Below the pieces are notes generated by a model. The model made no database searches. It was not told the origin of the DNA and saw nothing but the letters and a program-made list of their open reading frames with translations. Shown piece after piece: positions 1 through 11,800 of a DNA stretch of 57,635 nucleotides (the first letter of the stretch is position 1; each line of letters starts with the position of its first letter). The DNA comes from Gnetum montanum (taxonomy: Eukaryota; Streptophyta; Gnetopsida; Gnetales; Gnetaceae). A program made the translations under genes and the position numbers. The stretch covers positions 1-57,635 of the forward strand of contig MNCI01002209.1 of the NCBI GenBank assembly GCA_015680685.1, in the 5' to 3' direction.

Positions 1-112
1 CCTTAGGTGTTTCATAAGGCTTGTAGACACTTAGTCTGCAGAGTTTGACCGGATTGCATGTGTAACGCTCGTATTCGTATGGTTGAGTGTAGGGGTACCT
101 CACCACTCATCA
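1..112 (+). mobile_element. 3' end of a family-X LTR (tRNA-Asp primed Ty3/gypsy), left part outside the window
   Basis: The segment ends in the block CTCGTATTCGTATGGTTGAG, followed by GGGGTACCTC and CACTCATCA. The same block closes the LTRs at 17974, 19065 and 54639 and, reversed, opens those at 45901 and 57588. No primer-binding site follows; sequence of element B starts at 113. This is therefore either a 3' LTR or a solo LTR inserted into element B. The upstream part is outside the window, so no target duplication can be checked. Confidence 0.85.
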
Positions 113-2166
113 ATAATTAAATAAACCACTGCCAAGTTGAAGTGAAAAACTAGCATCCATTACACTAACTTCAACATGAGAAACATTACTATCATCAACA
201 AGCCAAAGCTCATACTTACTTACCTCTTCATGACTTCTCCCATCCATCTTTGGTTCAACTTGATCTTCAACATGTGGCTGTCCATCATCATCAAAGCTTG
301 AAGGTTCAAGATCCCAAATAGGAGTTCCCAATTCCAATGGCTTATTTTCTTCAAAGAAGTCATCAAGAAGCTTTTCATCCCATTTTGGAGGTACCAACTC
401 AAAAGATAAACTCTACTCCATAGATTTAACATCAAAATCATCAAACAAATCATCAAAGTAATCATTCTTCTACATACCTTGGCTAGAAGACTCACCTATC
501 TCCCATGAGATAGCCTCAACTTAGCTTAGAATCTCCTTTCCCTTGCCACAAGGTATAGAACAATTACAAAACGTATGAGAATCATACCTTTTAGTGATGT
601 TCTTGACCCTTCTTAAAGAAGTCCCTTAATCTTGGCAACTTCTTTGGCTTTGATCCTTCACCCTCCATGACTCATGAGGTAGGAACTCTCCTTGATTAGC
701 AGCATACACCATCTTCGACCTTGAAGATCTATTGGTCCCTTTGATGAAGTCCTTGGTTTCCTTCCTTGAAACCTTGGAGTATTGAGCACTCCTTTGCTTA
801 ATAAGAGATACTTGAAAACTCATTTTCTCATTGATCTCTACTTCATCATATCTTTCTTCTTCCTCATTTCTTTGATTAACATTTACATTTCCCATAAAAA
901 TGCAAGGATTAATTTCTGTTGCATCTTCAATCACAAGAGGTTTACCTTCATTGGAGGATTCTTCCTTTTCTAAGATTTGGAGTTCCTTTCTCTGGGAAAC
1001 CTTTAGCTTGTTATACTCCCATTGTTTGTGTCCCTTATCACCACAATTGAAGCATTAAAGGTTGAAGGAATAACCATTTCCTTAACCCTTTCCATAATTG
1101 GAGTAGTCTTTCTTGGAATTTTGGCCCTCCTTGAACTTCTCTTGCTTCTCATTGGTATCTTCCTTGATGTTTTCATTTTTCTTAACTTCATTCTCACTTT
1201 CAAAAGCTTTGGAGTTCTTGCCCTTAGAAGATTTAGGAGCTCTAGTGTAGCCTGGAAGTTTCTTTTTAGCCTTAAGAGCTAATTCAAAAGCCTCATCTAA
1301 TGTTTGGGACTCATAGAAGCTTAGCTCTTGTTAATACTCCCTTTTAAGTCCTCCTTGAAAGTTGGATGCTTGTTCATAATCATCCTAATGAACTTTTGCA
1401 AGTTGGAAAGCCTTCCAAAAATCCATGTAGTAGTCCTTCACACTCTTATCACCTTGCCTTAGGTACTTCAATTTTTGGATGGCCTCTTGTCTATGATGAG
1501 TCTTCTCAAATTTTTGCTTGAGCATGAACTGCATTAAAGACCAATCTTTGACAGAAGTACAATTGTCCACCTTGTAAGAATGTCTTTCCTTCTCCCACCA
1601 TACAAGTCCTATGCCTTCCAATTTGGTTTTAGCAAAAGATACCTTTTGATGATTTTCCACATCTTCAGGTTCAAAGTACTTGTTAATCATTTTTAGCTAA
1701 AAGAGGAAAGATTCAATTCCTTCCATGCCATTGAAGGATTTGACTTTAGCATGAGGCATCCTTGAAGCGTGTTTGAAAGCTTTTGCAAGAGTGATTTCAA
1801 TTCCATCATCTTGCTTCCTTTGAGGCATAGAAGGAACTTCCTTTTTCCCTTTCTTAGGAAAAATGAAGCCTTAAGACTTCTTTTCAGCACTAGGAGCATG
1901 AAGAAAAACATCATCTTGAGCTTCTCCTTCTTCAAAGTAATCTTTAGAAGGAATATCATCTTCGAGGGATGGCATTGAGGAATATCTTGAAGAATGACTT
2001 GGTAAAGAATTACATGAGTTGTACCCTTGCTTGGATGCTTTTGGTGAAGTAGCATGTCCTTTGTTCTCTCCAAGCTTTTCAATTTTCTCAATAATGAGTT
2101 AAGAGCATTTCTCATGTCATCCACGTCTCTTGAAAAAGCTTGAACTATCTTCTTCTTTGGAGGCAT
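113..2166 (-). pseudogene. gag (and linker) remnant of element B
   Basis: Gag forms the retrotransposon particle and binds its RNA. The minus-strand reading starts with MPPKKK at 2166 and shifts frame near 1950. It then reaches a gag core around 1690-1385 with FNGMEGIESFLF, KMINKYFEPEDV and LVWWEKERHSY, typical of the Retrotrans_gag fold. Near 1046 is a CCHC-like knuckle, CFNCGDKGHKQWEY, where the last expected Cys is Tyr. Downstream the frame is open in pieces (934-626, 397-113) with acidic, low-complexity sequence that I cannot assign. It is not functional as it stands. Confidence 0.75.
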
Positions 2167-2510
2167 GATGGAAATTAATCTAAAAGGCAATTTACACAAA
2201 ATTCTACAAGGAAAGGTGAAATTTCCAAGATTTCTCAAAGAATGAGATAAGAAATTCTTAGATCTTAAGAGAAATAAGCATAAGATCTTCAACCCTAGCT
2301 ATTACAAGCCAATGGGCATTCAATTTCACACTTTTCTTCCAATCTTTGAAAGATACGGCAAACTTAGGGATCAAAGGGAAATTTTCAAGCCCTTAGATGA
2401 GTAGAACAAGTAGTAAGAGAAAATTCATCCAAGCTTGAGAATTTGGAGTGCTTCTTTGTAATTGAGATGAGAATTATCTACTTGAATGCAATTATTTTCA
2501 ATTCCAAGTT

Positions 2511-2524
2511 GCTCTGATACTAAT
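2511..2524 (-). other. Primer-binding site of element B (initiator-Met tRNA type)
   Basis: On the minus strand, directly after the LTR end CTCATCA, the sequence reads TTAGTATCAGAGC. This is close to TGGTATCAGAGC, the complement of the plant initiator tRNA-Met 3' end. Two bases at the CCA-complementary end are changed. Confidence 0.75.
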
Positions 2525-2525
2525 C

Positions 2526-3232
2526 TGATGAGAAGATCCCATGGATTCCACAATGCAAGCTCTCTCAAAGCCATAAAATAGCAAATTTGAACAAGAAAAG
2601 GAAAATGAAAGCTTTATTCTTTCTCAAATGAAGAATTTACATATGAAAGGAAGCATAATTCCTAAGGATAGACAAAAGATTCAATCAAACTCTTACATAA
2701 TCAATCAAAGAAAACACATACTTAGATGGATGATGATAAAGGCACATTGCCAAGACCCAATCTCTCTCTTCTCTTTTCTCAACTCACCTCTTTCTCCCTA
2801 AACTCTCACTTTCTTTCTTCTCTTTCTTCTCTCTCTCTCTCTTTTTCTTAATCAAATTGAAGGCCCAAGAGGTCTATTTATATCCTTCCCTTTATGTCTC
2901 TTCATCTTCCCTCCAGTTTACCACTCAATTTGATGTTCGTTATAATTTGTATTAGATGTCTAAAGGAAATAGTAGACGTCTATCTCGAGTTGTATAGATG
3001 TCAGAGTAGACATTCATAAATGAAGTTAGACATCTATTATGTAGCTTAGACATTCAACTGTCAAAGTAGACATCTATCTTGCTAGGGCCAAAATTAAAGA
3101 TGTTCATTTTAAGGTCTAGAACCTTTAGATGCCTCCAAACAAGTCCCCATAGCCCCTAGAACCTCTTAGACTCATCAAAATAGCCCCAAAACACTTTTAA
3201 ACATGCCAAGACTTTAGGGAAAGATCCCATCA
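2526..3232 (-). repeat. 5' LTR of element B (707 bp)
   Basis: On the + strand the repeat runs from TGATGAGAAGATCCC to AAAGATCCCATCA, giving short inverted termini TGATG...CATCA. A TATA box for the minus strand (TATAAATAG) sits at about 2875-2883. Beyond it is a CT-rich tract (about 2758-2850 on the + strand), GA-rich in the transcript. The partner 3' LTR is not in the window, so neither age nor target duplication can be read. Confidence 0.8.
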
Positions 3233-3394
3233 ATGGAGAGATGTTACATTGGTTTGTTTGATGTTTCCATCACTTAGGGTGTACCTATGTTTCACTTATT
3301 TGGATTTCAACACAATCACAATTTTCTCTCCCTTTTGGGATTTGAACACTAACCCTACCCCTCCTACTAATCTAATATATTTGCCTCATTGAAA

Positions 3395-3510
3395 AACATT
3401 AGCACTTTTAGGCTTACGCTAAACATAGGTCANATAGTAGAATTGAACTTGTGACCTGGGGTTACTAGGGCAAGACTCGTACCTCTAGGCTAACACCTCA
3501 TTATTTAATA
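3395..3510 (-). repeat. tRNA-like (SINE-like) remnant
   Basis: On the minus strand an A-box-like TTAGCCTAGAGG is followed about 50 bases later by AGTTCAATTCTAC, close to the RNA polymerase III B box GGTTCRANNCC. Similar paired motifs occur at 15245-15365, 16785-16885 and 52391-52452. No poly(A) tail or target duplication was confirmed. Confidence 0.35.
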
Positions 3511-4242
3511 ACTTAAAAGAATGACTTTTGAACAACTTCAACTAACCCAAGCAACTAGAACTCTAAATTAAATTCCATCTTTGCCATCAACTCCATTTCA
3601 ACAAATATTTTGTCATAGCACACTAAAGAAACCCATTCCTAGTAGTTATTCCATAGAGAAAAATAAGATGCATCAAATGTAATCACAATGCATACTTGCC
3701 AACTTCTACATGTCTTACTCTTTGCCCATTGTGGATTCCTGCCATTCAATCAAATAAGATTAGTGTGTTTAATTATTGCAAAAATAAACCACTAATCTAA
3801 TTATGCCATGAAAATAATTAGCAAAAATACACAATACTAACATGCCATGTCTAAGAGAGATGCATGTGTTTGTGTTTTGAGATTGATTTAGCTAGAACGT
3901 GGTAGTTAAAACTCTCGAAAGGAGGCTTGAACCTATGGGAGTGCCCTTGTTGGTATCCTAAGCTAGGAACTATTTCTTCTAGGCTTGGTAGATTTAGTTG
4001 GGTCATTGGTTGAGGGACACAACCAAAAGAAAATAAGTATCCTTGTTTAAGCTACCATGAACTGGCTCTTTGTAGCGTATCTTTTTGGTGCAAAGCCTGA
4101 GAAGTGCATTAGAAAAGTTTTGAACAAAAACCTATAAATTAAGCAACACAAGGTGTTACAACATTCTTGTGTATAGCTGCACCTCATCAATTAAGTTTTG
4201 ATCCTCATCAAGCTCTCAAATTAAACATCATCACAGACGCAT

Positions 4243-4320
4243 GATAGCAAATGTATTAAATGCAAGTTAAGATACATTGTGGATAGCAAATGTATTAAAT
4301 GCAAGTTAAGATACATTGTG
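4243..4320. repeat. Perfect 39-bp tandem duplication
   Basis: The unit beginning GATAGCAAATGTATTAAATG occurs at 4243-4281 and again, identically, at 4282-4320. A third partial copy (GATAGCAAAT) follows at 4321. The identity suggests a recent slippage event. Confidence 0.95.
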
Positions 4321-5350
4321 GATAGCAAATAAATCAGCGAAATACAAGGATATGCCCAAATGCTGCACCTACATACACGGTTGATACGGGCAAATTGCCT
4401 GCATCCTAGACCGGAATATGCGGTTTATCTTTTTAAAAAATTATATGAATTTCGTGTATTCAGTGTAAAATATATACAACTACATTTTGTTAAAATCTGA
4501 AATTCCAACATGGGCGAAGTAGGTCAACGACGAAGCAGAAACCAGCGGCAGTAGCATTCGGAGACTAAATAATAAAAATAAAAAGTCCACAAAGGAAAGC
4601 AAAATAAGCTTATCTTACCTTGTTCCATTCATTGATAGATGATATATAAATGTAGATTCCCATCCATCTTTCTTTCTTTCTTGCTTTCATTGGCAACTAC
4701 CACAGCACATGATAGCAGCAACAGTGTAGCAAAGGCAAAGGCAAAAGAAAAGGGCAGTCGTTGCTTACTTATTGTATGCACTGAACCAATTCCGTTGTCG
4801 TCTTGTGATCTTTGCTTTCTTTTTCCGCTGGTCTGTGTTGTGCAGGGTCAAATCTCCTTTATCTCATTTCTTTCTATAATATATATAGATATAGATATAT
4901 ATGTATTTATCTGTGTGTGAAAGGCCCACCAAATATTTTGATCAAATACACCGCATTCATTCGCACGGTCCACCTACCCCACAACGGCAATTGGGCCCTG
5001 CTGATGCTAATACTAAGCGTAACAGAGCATACAGTAAATAAATAATAATAACAATAATAAAACAACAACAATCCAAGACAAATTTGCACTGCAACTCCAA
5101 AAATGACGCCACAACAAATGGGAATGAGTTGGAGTCAATGCGGCAGAGCTGATTTTAAAGTAACCAGGTTTTAATGGAGAGTTCCAGAAGCAGTAGCCAT
5201 GGCCATAGTCATCCATTCATCCATTTGTTCATGATTCGTGATCCATCAATCATGATCTTTCACCGCCTTTTCCTTGTTTGTTTGTATGGGGGTTGCCTTG
5301 GATTCAAAGTCTTCGCTTCTCTCAACGTGAGATCATCATCATGTGCAAAC

Positions 5351-5440
5351 TGACGATAATGCTGTCGCGTGGCTGACGCATCTCTTAGAAATGGAGAGAT
5401 TGCAGATAGAGAGAGAGCGGATAGATACATAAATAGCTAG
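5351..5440 (+). promoter_or_regulatory. Candidate core promoter of the TGA gene with TGACG motifs
   Basis: A TATA-like CATAAATAG lies at about 5429-5437. Upstream are two TGACG motifs (5351-5355 and 5374-5378); a third lies downstream at 5608-5612. TGACG is the core that TGA bZIP factors bind (as-1 element). The second and third read GCTGACGCAT, like the distal half of as-1. The assignment as promoter is inferred from position, about 0.4 kb before the first candidate start codon. Confidence 0.45.
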
Positions 5441-5740
5441 CCTCATCAATGCCTGTCGTTATTAATCTTTTCCAATCTCCACAATTTTCCATTACTGTCG
5501 TGACCTTCTTTCTTTCTCTGCTTTGATCGAGTACACATTTATTGTTATTGTTATTTCCAAATTGTTTGTTTGCAATTTTGCATTAGTCCTTGGAAATTGC
5601 GCATTGCTGACGCATTCATCGCTAATTCACATTGATGTGATCGATTCACATTTGCTCCTCCTTGATCTCATTTCATCTCTGTAAAAAATTGAGCGAATCC
5701 TCACCAGCAGAGCAAAGCAGCAGCAGCAATAGCAATTGCA

Positions 5741-5806
5741 ATGAATCGGATCGTCCTCCTCCTGCTCTTTCATGGCAGCAGCAGCATGATGCTGCTGCAG
5801 CCATAA
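5741..5806 (+). other. Upstream ORF (21 codons) in the TGA leader
   Basis: This frame starts at ATG 5741, in a CAG-repeat-rich stretch, and ends with TAA at 5804-5806, just before the candidate main start at 5820. The peptide is leucine-rich (MNRIVLLLLFHGSSS...). A second, shorter upstream ATG (5772, five codons) lies inside it in another frame. If both are in the mature leader they would be expected to lower translation of the main frame. The transcript start is not known. Confidence 0.4.
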
Positions 5807-5819
5807 CTGGTGCTGTGCG

Positions 5820-8800
5820 ATGCCGCCTCTTCTTCTTTTGACCAAAATGCAGAACGATCCCCTGCTGCAGGCGTCTGCCTATTTCGGTGAGTTCCACTGA
5901 TTCGCTGCCGATTTTGTGTGGAATTACGCTTTGATTTTTATGGATCGGAGAGCCCCTTTCTCTTTCTCTTCTGTCCTGATTTAGTAAAGTGGATCCGAGG
6001 AGGCAATTTTGAATTTTCACTCCTTAAATCCGTCTTTTGGCCCATACATAGCTTTCTAGCCATCGAGGTATGTGTTATTGTGGTACTGTTCTGGGTCTGT
6101 GAATCTCCGAGGCGTTGTTTTCGGTTTCATGGGGATCAAATCACTGTGTTATATGAAGTATTCAACTGATTTATGGAAAGCTTCAGCGTTTGATTCGTGA
6201 AGCTGTACCTGTTTGTGTGGCGTTGTGTTTTGTTACAAGATCGAAATTATTGGTATTTTTTATTTTTGTTGATAGTCCTTTCCTGCCAATATGTTATAGG
6301 ATTTATTTATTTTCAATTTTTTGGCAGGGTTTGAGAGTCGTATTACGATCAAACTGAAGTTTTGGGCGTCTCTCCCTACCCACAGAGTCGCCATGTAGTT
6401 TTATCTGAAAGTAAAATTACCCAGTTTCTTGAATATTATTTAGAGGCGGATGCTTACTTACACTTGTTTCTTTGATAGCAAATTACTGCTACTCTTGATC
6501 TAGCCGGGTGTTTAGAAACTTCAATTGCATTTTTCCATATTTGTTTCACTGTCAAAAATGGATTCAATGGTGTTAGTCTCCTTCTTGATTGATGTAATGC
6601 TTTGTACTGTGACTTCGATAGTAAATTGTGAGTTGTAGTAGCTTTGCACTGCGTAGCTTCCACCATCTTAGACACTGCTTGGTTAGGAACAGAAATGAAC
6701 ACCCAGATACGTTGTTCTACATACGAAAAGTGAATACAGATTTTCCATTATAAAGTAAATTGAATTATTTAGGTGTCAGCTAGAGACATAGCAATGGCTG
6801 AATCTAAGAAGGTTTTTCATGCAATTGAGAATTTGTTAGCATATATGTGTTGCTTCGTTTTTAGTTGTAAACATTTAAATCCCATTAAAAACGACTATAG
6901 TTGTTTCTGAGTGGTATGGAGCAGTTACAATGATGATTGCTTTCTTAAGTGCATGGTTTAACTATTAAAAGAAAAAGTATCTATGATTATGAATAAACAG
7001 TAAAACTTTGGCCCCTGAAACAATATTTCATAAATTGGAATCCTTGTTCTGTCCTTCAAGGGCGCATGTATCTCGGATGCTGATGTAAATTGTACTTTCT
7101 TTCTTCAGGTACATGGATGATTTTTCTACATTACGTGATCTGTGAAATACATGCATATATGTGATTAGCATCTTCAGCTGCTTGAAGTGTACTGTTTTCT
7201 TTTACTGTGTCCTCATAGATAGTGCAGAGCCTTGGACTATGCCAAGGAATGGAAGCAGATGTGAAGGTTGACAACATGGTGAGAGTTTACATCATTCTTT
7301 CGTTCTGCAGCAAATGTCTTAAATTTGAAGAGATGGTAAATTATACATAACAATAACAATATTGTTTCATTTTGGTATGGATCTATCGAACCTGTTTCTT
7401 AAGTCTGAAGATGCCAGTCGTTCAACTCTGGCAACTTACAAAAAATCTGACCAAGAATCAAACCAGACTAATAATAAGGTATGGATTCTATACATGTTGT
7501 TTAGTTACTCTTATTTTTATTAAGTATTAAACAACCTTATATAATGTTTTAATTTTCTTCTATTATGTATTGTTAAAGTATGATTATTTTTTGTTGGCCT
7601 TTCTCGTACGCATAAGAGGCAATGTGTTTGTGAGTTATATAACTGGCAATTGTTTATGGAGCCTCAGCATATACTCTTGCATGTATTTGTCCATTAGCAA
7701 TTATTACAATTTCAGGATCAGTGAGTTGTGATCTTGCAACTTTTGATGCTGTAATTCTTGTTATTTATTTTTGGAATTTTTTGTGATGATGCTTAAACCG
7801 TTTTTAAATATTTAATCTAATATTTTATGGTTCTAAAATTTTGCAAACAAATTGCTGTTTGATATATTGGGTGAAATTATTTATATTGAAAGAAGAGATT
7901 TGCAAGGAGATTTGGCAAAATTATAACTTTGAAATTCTTATTGGAATGAAAATGGATATGCAGTTTGTGGGATTAATGTTTGCATCATGTGTTTATGCTT
8001 GTACTCATGTTCTACAAGCATAAGCATGCTAATATATCAGTTTATAAGCATCTAGATGTCATGTATCTTGAATTGCCTGATGTTTTCTGGATTTTTTTCT
8101 GAATTATAAAAGTGTAATTAGAATATGAATTTAGGAGAAGAGAGTTGGGTTCAGATTTTGAACTACCATTGAGGCCCTTCACATATGCTTTTCTAAATTA
8201 ATTACATAGGTTGGCACACTAATATGCAGAATAGTGCCATTGGCACCTTGCTAGCTGTTCTTATCAGAACAGTTTAAGTGTATTAGACATGACCTGCATT
8301 ATGAAAGTGTTTTCAACAGCATTTTCTGAAATACTGACTGACAAGGCAGTAAATAGAGTGATAACTATATTAAAGCGTTATTTTCTCAACAGATGCTTGA
8401 TTGCTTTTATTATATGCCAAGTATTCTCAAAGAGTAAAAGGTTGAACATTTTGTTTTGAAGTAATGCACTTAAAGAATTTATTGTGTAGGTGCTGAGGCG
8501 ACTAGCTCAAAATCGTGAAGCAGCAAGGAAGAGTCGGTTACGAAAGAAGGTTAATTGCTTAGTTTTTAGTTGCGAAAATTCTAAGTTCCATTTGGTGATT
8601 TTTTCTGGTGATGTTTTAAACAACTTCCTGAAGAAAGGGTATCATGCCAGGCATATGTACAACAACTGGAAACTAGTCGAATGAAGTTGAAACAGATTGA
8701 ACAAGAACTAGACAGGATTAAACAACAGGTTTTTAATGTTCCTTATGGTCATTCAGTTTTTTTAAAGGAAATTTTGAATTTGTAGTTCATCTATTATTGT

Positions 8801-11800
8801 CATCATTCTTATTCAATGCAGGGTTTATCTAGTATTGGTCATGTTGGGGACCATGTAAATGGAACAGGTATATTTATTTACCAAGCACACATGTAAAGCT
8901 TTATATTGGTTGCAAGTAATGTGCCTTTCCCAGCTCCTGAAATTGGAAAAGTTTATGCTTTTATTAATATTCCCTTGGTTGTGTTGATGTAACTCAGTTC
9001 TATGCTGTGAATTAGATTTTGAGAAAAAATTGATTTCATTATTTAAATTTGATGTGGTAATCTAACCTCTGTGGGATCCTAGCTTCCTGAGATGGTGCTA
9101 GAGTGATTTAGAGATATTCTAGAACAGCAGATAATAATTTATCATGTGTTAAATTGTGATTGCTCTTTTTTTTGGCTAAGTTAAGAGTCAATTGATTTTC
9201 ATTGAACTTGATTGATTAATGTAATGATGTGACTAAGTTTTCAATGTATAGTTACAATACGAACAATTTAAAGTTTATCTGTATTTAAATTGATGACATG
9301 CGAATTCATAGTTAATATGCCAGAATGTTTCTAGTTTAAGCATTGTAGAATACTTGAAAATAAATTATGTTAAGGTAGTGCATTTATATGTTGTATGTTG
9401 TCTGATTATTAAGGTCCTAATCAAGTTAATGTTTGTAAAATTTTCCTGCTGTCTTTGCAATTTCATGGTTTATGGAATCCCTTGGCTGACTGTAGTTTCC
9501 TAACAATTTGTTTATGTTCAAGCCATGTTGAAATAGACTTGTAATCTTTGATATATGTTGTAGAAATTTCATGACGTTTTTCTAATCAACAATGAAAAGT
9601 AATATTACGTTCTTTCTCAAAGTTCAATGGTGGGATATTTATTTTACTGACTATGCTGTTATATATTCTTACCTCTGAATAGGGGCAGCTTTATTTGACA
9701 TGGAATATGGACGATGGGTTGATGAACAAAATCGTCAAGTACGGGAGCTTCGGGCAGCCTTGCAAGCACATGTGTTGGACACTGAACTACGTTCGCTTGT
9801 GGATAATGGTGTTGCACATTATGATGAATTGTTTCGCATGAAAGGTGATGCTGCAAAGTCGGATGTTTTTCATCTTATGTCAGGCATGTGGAGAACTCCT
9901 GCAGAACGCTGTTTTATGTGGATGGGAGGTTTTCGCCCATCAGAACTTCTAAAGGTATTGTAAATTGTGCTATATGTCTGATATATAATTAGACTTGTAT
10001 AGTTTTATATGTTATAGCCTACTTATCTCTCTAATGTGACTCGTATGAATGCAAAATTTGAAATTTCTATGATTCATCAAGTGTGAATAAATACATTTTA
10101 GTTTCCCCATCTCTGTATTGTTTCATTTTTTATGCTGGTAATAACAGCATAAAATGCAGCAGTCTCCCGATAGATTTTTTAATTATTTCTAGGTTACAAA
10201 AAATTGCAAGGTATTCCCTTGTATACAGGTTTTCCACAGTACAGTTCAAGTTACAATCATACCGGCTTTTCACAGTACAGTTCAAGTTACAATCACATTA
10301 AACTAATTTTTTTATTATCATTATCACGTTTCAAAACTGTGAATGTCTCAATATTTATATTTTATCAAAATTTATTATGGCTTCAGCCTGTAGCCCGTGA
10401 TAAGTTCCCATGCTACTATCACTGACATTAGGAGTTGAAATATCTTCATGACAAGCTGGTGGGCATCCTGGCAAGGAATAATGATTGTTCTAGAAGAAGA
10501 GGATCTGATTTAACATTTAAATGTGGAATGATGAAGAGATGAAGTTTGACGAAATGATGTCATAATAATTGGACACATCATATCATTTTCGCAAAGTGCT
10601 CAAAGGCTTCTCTGCCATTCAGTCAATAGCATGTGACACCAAGGATAAAGTGGAAAGGGGTTTCCAGTTTTTTCCTTGCTTTGGTGTAATGTAGCTCACC
10701 AAGCTTAGAAAGTTCACCTACGTTATGCTGGATTTGTCTTTAGGTTAGTCTAAGTTTCTTTACCCTACTTACACAGTAAAACTAGGACATAACCCCTTTC
10801 TGTTCAATCTAAGGTTACTTAGGTGAAACATTTTATGAAACAGAAATTTATTGTATAAACACAAACTTTGAACTTACCATAATTTTGGTATTATAATTAG
10901 GTATAAGTATAACATTGTAAATGTAGTTGCAATCGCATAAATTCAGGGAAGACTTGTCAAGTTATCTTAACTTGGTTATATACATGCTCTCAGCCTATAT
11001 AGATATCCGTGAATGATAGCTATGTCAGTTTTATAGGACTATGAGTGTTGAAATATATTCTTACATGTGTTTATTTTCCTGGAAATGTGATCTTTTAAAA
11101 GTTTCTTTTTAGCTTCATTAAGCTGATTTTGACAAATTTAAAAGTGTCACTTGTTGTGAAGAACTGCAATCAGTACCGATGCTATGATAGCAACCGTGTT
11201 TTCAGAATGAATAAAGCAAGATTGAAACATTTTCCAAGGGTTCAAATTTATTAGAAAATCACATTTGTTAGTTTAAACTTATAGCAAGTTGGTTTACCTA
11301 TTTGTAGGGTTAAACTTGTACCAAGCTGGTATGCCAATGGGGTTGGATTTCATAGGGCTGAATCATGGCAGTGCTGTTTTACTGATATACTGTATGCATG
11401 GTAATATTTATAGGAAAAATCTTAACTGTTTAGAGTTTTGTAACTGGCATAAATTCTCCTGTAAAAGGGCATACAATTTTGTACGTCACTTTGAAAGTGA
11501 ATTTTGAAAGTTACTCAAAGAATCGCTGCAAACCTCCCATTCATATTGTTGATTTTTTAATAGAGCTGAATTTTATCCTCTTTAGTAGTTTTACTTTCAT
11601 TCTGAACCAAACTGTGGGCCTTCTACTTGGTTGTTTTAAGACTATTTAAAGATTAATTGAATGGTTTAGTAAAGCTTCAGAAGTGTTTTCATAATCTATC
11701 TGAATTGGGACGCTGAGAATCCCTGTCCTGTAAGATAAAGCAACCAGACACATTTGTCTTCTGTTTCTTCCAAAGGGCCTTATCCTTACCTAGGTAGTTG

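Larger units (their letters stand above)
113..3232 (-). mobile_element. Element B: 5' part of a Ty3/gypsy-like LTR retrotransposon, cut by the LTR at 1-112
   Basis: Read on the minus strand the order is LTR (3232-2526), primer-binding site (about 2524-2511), gag start (2166) and gag/linker remnants down to 113, where a family-X LTR interrupts it. No reverse transcriptase or integrase is present in the retained part. The element is decayed: several stops, a frameshift inside gag and a mutated zinc knuckle. The distal half lies outside the window or is lost. Confidence 0.8.
3233..5340. other. Stretch without genes upstream of the TGA gene
   Basis: I see no convincing coding sequence. The stretch contains one ambiguous base at 3433, a SINE-like segment (3395-3510), a 39-bp tandem duplication (4243-4320) and AT-rich dinucleotide runs near 4877-4905. 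The short open frames here have no recognisable motif and no splice context. Confidence 0.6.

Noticed and set aside
4639-5045. Two short + strand frames upstream of the TGA gene, one with a signal-peptide-like start
   Set aside because: No homology I recognise, simple-sequence composition, and they end in an AT dinucleotide run.
7249-7251. ATG at 7249 (MEADVKVDNM) as the only TGA start
   Set aside because: Possible, but the frame continues upstream through a phase-matched acceptor at 7222 to exon 1 with in-frame ATGs at 5820 and 5847. I kept the longer model with low confidence for exon 1.
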